This document shows, piece by piece, positions 57,705-64,000 of a DNA stretch of 64,000 nt. The notes under the pieces were generated by a model. It searched no databases, was not told the DNA's origin, and saw nothing but the letters and a program-made list of their open reading frames with translations. The DNA is taken from the NCBI RefSeq assembly GCF_020911725.1, contig NZ_CP076620.1:1864501-1928500 (forward strand), given 5' to 3'. Source of the stretch: Clostridium cadaveris (GTDB lineage: Bacteria; Bacillota; Clostridia; Clostridiales; Clostridiaceae). How positions within the stretch are numbered: the stretch's first letter is position 1; every line of letters begins with the position of its first letter. Both the position numbers and the translations under genes were made by a program.

Positions 57705-57715
57705 ATGCTCCTTTT
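57686..57715. terminator. Bidirectional terminator between TPR and transglutaminase genes
   Basis: A 12-bp stem (57686-57697 with 57704-57715) with A and T ends lies at two convergent stops. Confidence 0.8.
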
Positions 57716-58895
57716 ACCATTCTCCTGCTATTTGGGTTCCTCTATGATCAAAATTAAAATTTTTGGAGTTAAAATAATTCCCTCCATTGTAAAAAGTTGT
57801 ATCTATGTTAATCCATTTCTTATCTTCTTTTATATATACCTCATTCCATGCATGGCTTACCCATGTTGTTCCATTAAATCCTTCACCAGTCACAAGTCTT
57901 ACCTTAAGGTTAGCGGCTCTTGCCATAGCCACATAAAGTGCTGAATAGTCAAAGCAAATTCCCTTTCTGCTTTCATAAGTGGAAATAGCCCCTGATGGTA
58001 TTGAGTAATTTCCATTCATTATAAGATTTGCCTTCTCATAATCATAATCTACGTTCCTTCCTATCCAGTTGTATAGTGCCTTAGCCTTCTCTTTATCTTT
58101 ACTCATTCCACTTACTATATTTGAAGCTTCTTCCTTTATATATTTATTAGATTTTACTCCCTCATCTAAAGTGACACCATTATAATATACAATTACATTT
58201 CTGTTTTTATAGTCACTAGATACATTAGGAGCACTGCTATTTTTAGACTCATCAATCTCTACTATTTTGAAAGAATCATTTAAAATATTTGGTATGCTTT
58301 GAGCAAATGAGGATTTAGTTATTGGATTTATAACAGAGTCTACAATAACTATATAAAGATTAGACTCATTCAAATAAGTATTGAGTTTTTCATTAAAAAC
58401 AAATAATGTAGACCAATTCAAGAAAAAAGAAACTAATATTATATAGCATAATGCTCTAGGAAGTGCAAATATGCTGCTAAGTATCCGTTTTGCAGCCTCT
58501 CCTCTTCTACTGTAAAATCTATGAAGAAGTGATACTAACGGACTTAATGTAAAATAATTTATTACTTTTATCATGAGCAGACCTATATAATAAACTATAC
58601 ATAAAAGTATAGGAAGAATCAAAATATAGCTAAGCCTAGGATTTCCATCTAAAAAGTCTGTAAATCCAATTGGGACATACTTTTCCATAAATCCAAAATT
58701 TCTTAAAATTACAATGTTTTTAGTCAGTATTAAGGCTATAAAAAACTCTACTATAAAAGCTACATTTTTTTCTATACTCCATATATCTTCTTCTAAAGCT
58801 TCTGTTCCTTTTTTAAAGAAAAAAGCTTTTATTAAAGGCACAAAAAACACTGTGTAAAGTACAACAGTTATAATATCAAAAGACATGTATTTCAT
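57714..58895 (-). CDS. Membrane-anchored transglutaminase-like protein
   Basis: A 393-residue protein. About four hydrophobic helices occupy residues 1-180, then an extracytoplasmic-looking linker and a transglutaminase domain with the Cys-His-Asp triad visible in RKGICFDYSALYVAMARA, SHAWNEVYI and NIDTTF. The basic loop between helices 3 and 4 suggests it is cytoplasmic, which puts the catalytic domain outside. It may process wall peptides. The ATG at 58895 follows AAGGAG and starts 1 base after the recX stop. Confidence 0.85.
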   Translation of the reverse strand: MKYMSFDIITVVLYTVFFVPLIKAFFFKKGTEALEEDIWSIEKNVAFIVEFFIALILTKNIVILRNFGFMEKYVPIGFTDFLDGNPRLSYILILPILLCIVYYIGLLMIKVINYFTLSPLVSLLHRFYSRRGEAAKRILSSIFALPRALCYIILVSFFLNWSTLFVFNEKLNTYLNESNLYIVIVDSVINPITKSSFAQSIPNILNDSFKIVEIDESKNSSAPNVSSDYKNRNVIVYYNGVTLDEGVKSNKYIKEEASNIVSGMSKDKEKAKALYNWIGRNVDYDYEKANLIMNGNYSIPSGAISTYESRKGICFDYSALYVAMARAANLKVRLVTGEGFNGTTWVSHAWNEVYIKEDKKWINIDTTFYNGGNYFNSKNFNFDHRGTQIAGEW

Positions 58896-58896
58896 G

Positions 58897-59547
58897 CTAA
58901 TACTCCTTAAATTCATTAATAGTTTCTTTTATTATCCCATTACTTAAGGAAAAATCATATCCTCTGCTTACAAGATATCTAAATAACTTTTCCTTTATCT
59001 TTCTTTCATCATCTGTACTTTTCTTTAATATATTGTATTTTTTTATACACAATTCCTTTGCTATATTATTCTCTACATCATCATCAATCTCATAAAAGAT
59101 TTTAGATATAAGCTCTGAATCTATGCCCTTTTGCTGAAGGTCAAATCTTATTTTATTTTTTCCTTTAGATTTTAATTTTTCTTTTACAAATAATTTCGCA
59201 TATGTTTCATCATTTATAAAATTATACCCTTTCAAAAACTCTATAGTCTCATCTGCTATATTTCCATCATATCCCTTGTCTATAAGTTTTTCTCTTACTT
59301 CTTTTTCTGTTTTCAGGGTTCTCTCCAATATTTTCAGAGCTGTACTTTTAGCTTTAATTTTTTCCTCTTTATATACTATCTCTTTTAATCTTCTTTCATC
59401 TATGATACAGCCTTTTGAGAGTCCTTCTTTATAAACAAGTTCCATATTGCATGCAAATGCAAATTCATAGTTTACAAACACATTTACTCTATCTTTATTT
59501 CTTTTTTGCACCTCTATAGATGTTATTTTTCCGTTTCTACTTTCCAT
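58897..59547 (-). CDS. recX: Regulatory protein RecX
   Basis: Modulator of RecA filaments, 216 residues, longer than the proteobacterial form but normal for Firmicutes. It has three-helix repeats with the signature ALKILERTLKTEKEVREKLIDKGYD, FINDETYAKLFVKEKL and RFDLQQKGID. The SD lies in the last codons of the M16 peptidase gene, suggesting translational coupling. Confidence 0.92.
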   Translation of the reverse strand: MESRNGKITSIEVQKRNKDRVNVFVNYEFAFACNMELVYKEGLSKGCIIDERRLKEIVYKEEKIKAKSTALKILERTLKTEKEVREKLIDKGYDGNIADETIEFLKGYNFINDETYAKLFVKEKLKSKGKNKIRFDLQQKGIDSELISKIFYEIDDDVENNIAKELCIKKYNILKKSTDDERKIKEKLFRYLVSRGYDFSLSNGIIKETINEFKEY

Positions 59548-59551
59548 TGAT

Positions 59552-60796
59552 CTAATTACCCTCTTTTAATATATGAATAGTAGGATTGTTTAAAAATTTT
59601 CTTGCTACCTTATAAATACTTTCCTTATTTATATTATTTAAATCATCCATATCATTTATAAATTCATATATACTTTCTCCATCTAAGCACTGGTGAACTG
59701 CATAATTGCATAGGTCTGTTGAATCTTCAAGAGTTGAAAGAACTGCCGTTTTATGAACCTTTTTCATTAATTCCATAGTTCTGTCATCAAATTTTACAAC
59801 TTCATTTTTTATGTTATCTATAGCAGTATTTATTATGTCTATTGTTTCTTCTGTATTTTCCTTATCAACTGCAGTATAAATAGCTAACGTCTTTATATTA
59901 TCGCTTAAATCTAGATGGGTATATATATCATATGCAAGTCCTCTATTTTCCCTAAGTTCTCTAAAGAGAATTGAGTTGGCACTCTCCCCTAACCTATGAC
60001 TCAATATCTTAAAAGGTAGTTCCATATCTTTTGATATAGAATTTACCCCATATAAATAAACTATTGTACTCTGCTCAAGATCTTTTTTACATGATACAAA
60101 CATACCAGGATTATTATCCTCTACCTCTACTTTAGGTAATACAACTTCTTTTTGTTCCCACTTTTCAAATATATTTTCAATGCATTTTATAACATCTTCG
60201 TGATCCAAAGAAGATACAACTACCATATAACTATTGTTTGGAACGTAAAATCTACTATAAAAACTATCTATGTCTCTTTTATTAAACTTTTTAACATTCT
60301 CCTCAGATCCACTTATATCATATTTTAATGGACTATTTTCATAAGCTTTTTCTGAAGCTATCTTAAAGCTTAAATCTTCGATATCATCTTTAGAAGCCCT
60401 TATCTCTGATAATATTACCCCTCTTTCCTTTTCAATCTCTTCTTTTGGAAATACAGAATTCATTATCATATCACCTAAAAGATTCATTGCATTTAATAGT
60501 TCTTCCTCGATGCAAGTTACACTATATACAGTACAACCATAATCTGTATAGGCATTGTATTCGCCTCCAAGCATCTCTAATTCTTCATTTATCTTTTCAT
60601 TATTTCTTGTGGTTGTCCCCTTAAACATCATATGTTCTAAAAAGTGGCTTATACCTTTTTCATTTACGCTTTCGTACATAGCTCCAATTTTAACACCAAA
60701 GTGAACACATGCTATTTGAGTGTCTTTTTTTATAGTTACTATATTTAATCCATTTGACATGGTATATTTTCTACTATCAAACATACTGTTACTCAT
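59552..60796 (-). CDS. M16-family zinc metallopeptidase (PqqL/YmxG type)
   Basis: A 414-residue insulinase-type peptidase. The inverted zinc motif HFLEH (in GISHFLEHMMFKGT, about 50-63) and a downstream glutamate in the LGGEYNAYT region/ERGVILSEI fit M16B. It resembles the processing-peptidase-like YmxG/MlpA group. Two tandem ATGs exist; the second (60796) is better spaced from GGAGGGAA. It heads the peptidase-recX-transglutaminase transcript and is divergent from the MocR gene. Confidence 0.9.
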   Translation of the reverse strand: MSNSMFDSRKYTMSNGLNIVTIKKDTQIACVHFGVKIGAMYESVNEKGISHFLEHMMFKGTTTRNNEKINEELEMLGGEYNAYTDYGCTVYSVTCIEEELLNAMNLLGDMIMNSVFPKEEIEKERGVILSEIRASKDDIEDLSFKIASEKAYENSPLKYDISGSEENVKKFNKRDIDSFYSRFYVPNNSYMVVVSSLDHEDVIKCIENIFEKWEQKEVVLPKVEVEDNNPGMFVSCKKDLEQSTIVYLYGVNSISKDMELPFKILSHRLGESANSILFRELRENRGLAYDIYTHLDLSDNIKTLAIYTAVDKENTEETIDIINTAIDNIKNEVVKFDDRTMELMKKVHKTAVLSTLEDSTDLCNYAVHQCLDGESIYEFINDMDDLNNINKESIYKVARKFLNNPTIHILKEGN

Positions 60797-60841
60797 CATT
60801 TCCCTCCTAAATTCTACTGATATAATCTTATTGTAGTCTAT

Positions 60842-60870
60842 ATTATATCATACTCTAATACAATAAGAAT
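60842..60870 (-). promoter_or_regulatory. Extended -10 promoter of the M16 peptidase gene
   Basis: TGA-TATAAT on the minus strand (60842-60850), an ideal extended -10; the -35 region (60865-60870) is poor. Its 11-base core TATGATATAAT is identical to that of the opposing MocR promoter. Confidence 0.55.
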
Positions 60871-60919
60871 TTTATTATTCTAATATGATAAATAATTTTA
60901 TAATATCCTTATTAATTAT

Positions 60920-60933
60920 CTGTATTACTACAG
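60920..60933. promoter_or_regulatory. Palindrome, possible MocR operator
   Basis: CTGTA-N4-TACAG, a perfect 5-bp-arm palindrome, overlaps the -35 region of the MocR promoter. Autoregulation is common in MocR/GntR regulators, so this is a candidate self-site. Confidence 0.4.
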
Positions 60934-60952
60934 TCTAAAAATATGATATAAT
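60924..60952 (+). promoter_or_regulatory. Extended -10 promoter of the MocR gene
   Basis: TGA-TATAAT at 60944-60952, with a weak -35 (ATTACT, 60924-60929) covered by the palindrome. Confidence 0.55.
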
Positions 60953-61031
60953 TTAAATTAATTGATATGGTATAATAATTTTTAAACCATTCAAAATTGT
61001 ATTTATAGATTTGATTGGGGGAAAATCTTTT

Positions 61032-62402
61032 ATGGATACTAAATATGAACTTATAATGAGTTATATAAAATCTGAAATTCAAAATGGAAATTTTAAAACA
61101 AAGCTGCCATCTATACGAGCCTTGGCTATAAAATTCAGCTGTAGTAACTCTACAGTTATAAGGGCTTATTCAGAACTTGAAAAAAACAACTTAATATATG
61201 CCATGCCCAAAAGTGGATACTTTGTATCTAAAAACAGCTTGATATTTTCAGATATAGATGATGAAAAAACAATAAATTTTGCTTCTGGTGAACCATCTTG
61301 TTCTATATTTCCTGCAAAGGACTTTCAAAAGTGCATAAATAAAGCAATAGACAAGTACGGTAATGAACTTTTTAGCTACGGGGCTGCAGATGGTTTTTTA
61401 CCACTAAAAAGTGTTTTAAATAAAAAGTTTAAAACTGAAGGCATTGATGTGTCAGAAAACAAAATTTGTTTTACAAATGGAGTGCAAGAAGCATTATCAA
61501 TCTTGTCTTCTATGAAATTTCCTAATGGAAAACAAAGCATATTAATCGAAGACCCAACCTACAATTTATTTTTGGGTTGGATTAAAAACAATAATTTTTC
61601 TGTATACTCTATTTCCAGAAATTTTTCTGGTATATCATTAGATGAATTGGAAGAAAACTTTAAAAATAATGATATAAAGTTCTTCTACACTATGCCTAGA
61701 CTGCACAATCCTTTAGGTACATCTTACACTGAAGAAGAAAAGAAAAAGATAATAGAATTGGCAAATAAATATGATGTATATATTGCAGAGGATGACTATT
61801 TATATAATCTATGGAACAAAGAAGATATGTCATTAAAGGCTTATGATACGGAAGATCGAGTTGTTCACATGAAGAGTTTTTCTAAAACACTTCTTCCTAG
61901 CATGAGACTAGGCGCAATCATTCTTCCTGATTCTTTAAAAGATGCTTTTTTTAGTTATAAAATACATCTAAATTTCAGATGTCCTCAGTTATTTCAAGGA
62001 GCACTTACAGAGTTTATAGAAAGTGGTCAATACGACATATACGTTGCTCAAATTAAAAAATATTATGCTCAAAAGCTAAAATTATTGAAACAAGTATTTG
62101 ATAAAAATCCTATAAACGGTCTATCCTATAATATACCTCTAAACGGATTTTTTTCTTATGTCAATCTTCCATCAACCATATCTTTTTCTGAACTTTATAA
62201 TGCGCTAAGTCTTCAAAATATAGAAATAAGAAATATGAAGTATTTTACCTTAAATGAAGATACAATTACAAATTCTGCTAGACTAAGCGTTTCAAACATA
62301 AACGATGAAAATGTTATAGAAGGAGCAGAAGTCTTTTTAAGGCAAGTTAATGAATTATTGCGCATGCGCCGTAATAAAGCAAACAGTATGATTGAATTGT
62401 AA
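61032..62402 (+). CDS. MocR-family PLP-dependent transcriptional regulator
   Basis: A 456-residue fusion of an N-terminal GntR winged helix (residues about 1-70; LPSIRALAIKFSCSNSTVIRAYSELEKNNLI) with a fold-type I aminotransferase domain. PLP lysine lies in MKSFSKTLLPSMRLG. MocR regulators sense PLP or amino compounds such as GABA. The ATG at 61032 follows GGGGGA. It is divergent from the M16 peptidase and followed closely by a two-component system; the link between them is only positional. Confidence 0.9.
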   Translation: MDTKYELIMSYIKSEIQNGNFKTKLPSIRALAIKFSCSNSTVIRAYSELEKNNLIYAMPKSGYFVSKNSLIFSDIDDEKTINFASGEPSCSIFPAKDFQKCINKAIDKYGNELFSYGAADGFLPLKSVLNKKFKTEGIDVSENKICFTNGVQEALSILSSMKFPNGKQSILIEDPTYNLFLGWIKNNNFSVYSISRNFSGISLDELEENFKNNDIKFFYTMPRLHNPLGTSYTEEEKKKIIELANKYDVYIAEDDYLYNLWNKEDMSLKAYDTEDRVVHMKSFSKTLLPSMRLGAIILPDSLKDAFFSYKIHLNFRCPQLFQGALTEFIESGQYDIYVAQIKKYYAQKLKLLKQVFDKNPINGLSYNIPLNGFFSYVNLPSTISFSELYNALSLQNIEIRNMKYFTLNEDTITNSARLSVSNINDENVIEGAEVFLRQVNELLRMRRNKANSMIEL

Positions 62403-62432
62403 ATTATATAAATAATTATGTTAGGTGGTATT

Positions 62433-63110
62433 ATGAATAAACAAATTTTAATAGCAGAAGACGAACCTAGAATGAGAAGGTTAATAAAAGATTATCTATC
62501 AAAAGAAGATTTTTCAATTGTTGAGGCTTCTAACGGAAAGGAAGCTTTAGATCTATTTCAAAATCATAAATTTGATTTATTAATTTTAGATATAATGATG
62601 CCTCTTTTAAACGGTTTTGACCTTTGCAAAGCCATAAGAGAAATCTCAAACATCCCTATCATAATCTTAACTGCACGTGCTGATGATGACGATGAAGTAA
62701 TGGGTTATGATTTAGGAGCAGATGACTATATAACTAAGCCATTTTCTCCCAAAATCCTTGTAGCTAAGGTAAAGGCACTTCTTAGAAGACTTGATGACCT
62801 TAATATCACTAATGCCTTCATAAATATAAACAGTCTCTCAATAAATAAAACTTCTCATGAAGTTACAATAAATGGAGAAATCTTATCATTATCTCCAAAA
62901 GAATATGATCTCCTAATCTTTTTAGCAGAAAACAAAAATTCTGTGTTTTCTAGAGATACTCTTTTAGATAAAGTTTGGGGATATGATTTTGATGGTGATA
63001 TACGGACTGTAGATACTCATATAAAAAGACTGAGAGAAAAGCTGAGAGAATATAGTAGTTTAATAATTACAGTCAGAGGAAGTGGATATAAACTTGAATA
63101 TAAAGATTAA
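62433..63110 (+). CDS. OmpR/PhoB-family response regulator
   Basis: A 225-residue DNA-binding regulator. Receiver domain: acidic pocket EDEP, phospho-Asp in LLILDIMMPLLNG (about residue 52), Thr in LTARAD, Lys in TKPFSP. C-terminal winged helix: LSPKEYDLLIFLAENKN and VWGYDFDGDIRTVDTHIKRLREKL. ATG 62433 follows TAGGTGG. The kinase gene overlaps its 3' end, so the pair is cotranscribed. Confidence 0.94.
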   Translation: MNKQILIAEDEPRMRRLIKDYLSKEDFSIVEASNGKEALDLFQNHKFDLLILDIMMPLLNGFDLCKAIREISNIPIIILTARADDDDEVMGYDLGADDYITKPFSPKILVAKVKALLRRLDDLNITNAFININSLSINKTSHEVTINGEILSLSPKEYDLLIFLAENKNSVFSRDTLLDKVWGYDFDGDIRTVDTHIKRLREKLREYSSLIITVRGSGYKLEYKD

Positions 63111-64000
63111 AAAGAATATAACCAATAAACTATTCTTTATAACATCTTTAGTTCTGCTAGTTTTTCTTATCTTTTCCTTAGCTTTTCAAAGTATGTTCTT
63201 TGGAGATTTTTATTTAAAAAGAAAAACTAACAATCTTAAAGAAGATGTTGTAAAATTTAAACTCAATTATTCCTATAATATAACAGACGACTATAAACTC
63301 TATTCAAGTATGCAGAGTTTTGAGGCTATGAACAATGCTAAGATTGCTGTTTTATCTAATGTAGGTGAAATTGTATATCTTCCTAACCCTAAAAACCAAT
63401 TAGATGATACTAGAAAAAGTACATTACATAACATATTAAAAGATCTCATAGATAATGGTACATTTTCTGATGTTCTAACTGGCAAAAAAGAAACCGTAAC
63501 TACACTGATAAACGATTATAACTTGAATTCAAAAAATATAGTTTGTATAAGTGCTATATCTTTAAAGGAAAAAAATGATGCCATCATAATAGCATATTCA
63601 CCTTTTCAACCTATAGAGGAAGCCAGCTCTATTATAAAAAGCTTTTATATCTATTTAGCCTTATTTGCTCTAGTCGTTATAATAGTACTTTCTATAATAT
63701 ATACCAATATAATCTCAAAGCCTTTAGTAAAAATCAATCAAGTTGCATTGAAATTAAGTAACCTTGATTTTTCTGAAACGTGTCCTATAGAAAGTGAAGA
63801 TGAAATAGGAAATCTAGCTAAAACTTTAAATTTCTTATCTTTAAATCTTAATAATGCTTTGAAAGATTTAAATACAGCTAACTCAAATTTAAAGAAAGAC
63901 ATAGAAAATGAAAAGAAATTAGAAGCTATGCGTAAAGAGTTCGTAGCAAATGTTTCCCATGAATTAAAAACTCCTATAGCCTTAATTGAAGGTTATGCAG
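63094..64000 (+). CDS. Sensor histidine kinase, 5' part (cut by the window)
   Basis: Open from 63094 to the right edge without a stop, 302 codons. The likely start is a TTG at 63094 that overlaps the response regulator stop by 17 bases; the SD is weak, so the start is uncertain. Layout: a transmembrane helix at about 13-35, an extracytoplasmic sensor of about 150 residues, a second helix near 187-207, a HAMP-like linker (NIISKPLVKINQVALKL) and the H-box FVANVSHELKTPIALIEGY. The ATPase domain lies outside the window. Confidence 0.9.
   Translation, partial: MNIKIKKNITNKLFFITSLVLLVFLIFSLAFQSMFFGDFYLKRKTNNLKEDVVKFKLNYSYNITDDYKLYSSMQSFEAMNNAKIAVLSNVGEIVYLPNPKNQLDDTRKSTLHNILKDLIDNGTFSDVLTGKKETVTTLINDYNLNSKNIVCISAISLKEKNDAIIIAYSPFQPIEEASSIIKSFYIYLALFALVVIIVLSIIYTNIISKPLVKINQVALKLSNLDFSETCPIESEDEIGNLAKTLNFLSLNLNNALKDLNTANSNLKKDIENEKKLEAMRKEFVANVSHELKTPIALIEGYA

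Overview
The window reads as ordinary chromosome of a low-GC, endospore-forming anaerobe of the Clostridium type. The evidence is AT-rich DNA with strong GGAGG/GGTGAT ribosome binding sites, sporulation genes (SpoVD-type PBP, alpha/beta SASP, PdaA- and PdaB-type deacetylases, YtxC, a GerA-family germination protein), meso-DAP cell-wall chemistry, T-box aminoacyl-tRNA synthetase leaders and a selenocysteine tRNA. I see no prophage, CRISPR array or intact insertion sequence.

Layout. 1-8253 (minus): the division/cell-wall cluster, transcribed mraZ, rsmH, ftsL-like, spoVD-like PBP, murE, murF, mraY, and the 5' end of a spoVE/ftsW gene cut by the window edge. 8396-8582 (plus): a stand-alone tRNA-Sec unit with its own promoter and terminator. 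8647-11476: ychF, a PdaA-like deacetylase and an FTCD-type cyclodeaminase. 11585-19544 (minus): an exopolysaccharide/glycopolymer locus (pgcA, TPR protein, CpsC, CpsD, CpsB, GalU, TagA/WecG-type and GT4-type glycosyltransferases). 19736-28061: ribosomal protein L25/Ctc, a PLP amino acid decarboxylase, a TudS-like protein, MutS2, a U32 protein, and ZapA with an unusually long coiled coil. 28163-31894: pheS-pheT behind a T-box. 31898-34709: SpoU-type methyltransferase and KtrA/KtrB potassium uptake. 34816-36132: infC-rpmI-rplT with an attenuator-bearing leader and an AUU-initiated infC. 36140-37889: ytxC and a divergent unknown gene. 38051-38359: tRNA-Asp, tRNA-Phe and tRNA-Gly. 38346-46556: hslO, a methyltransferase, SASP, the acetyl-DAP lysine genes (dapA, dapB, patA, dapH), a tandem-OB-fold protein, PdaB and a DUF4364 regulator. 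46693-52793: a TSCPD protein, GerA-family protein, folC, and valS with a T-box. 52801-64000: a 1430-residue ATP-dependent dehydratase-activase-like protein, a TPR protein, a membrane transglutaminase, recX, an M16 peptidase, a MocR regulator, a response regulator and a truncated histidine kinase.

The genes fit together. dapA/dapB/patA/dapH make meso-DAP, the MurE here carries the DAP-type DNPR motif, and MurF, MraY and the PBP continue peptidoglycan synthesis. PgcA and GalU make UDP-glucose for the polysaccharide locus under CpsBCD tyrosine phospho-control. PdaA, PdaB, SASP, YtxC and the GerA protein serve the spore.

The points most worth a second look are: a three-repeat GTGG array at exact 10-bp spacing upstream of mraZ (probable MraZ operator); the single-chain double-activase protein with two matching cysteine pairs; an apparent ATT start for pdaB; the repeat-encoded tyrosine tail of CpsD that also carries the cpsB ribosome binding site; matching extended -10 promoters plus a palindrome between the M16 peptidase and MocR genes; and a structured 3'-remnant-like segment near 22040. 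No single large undescribed system is evident.
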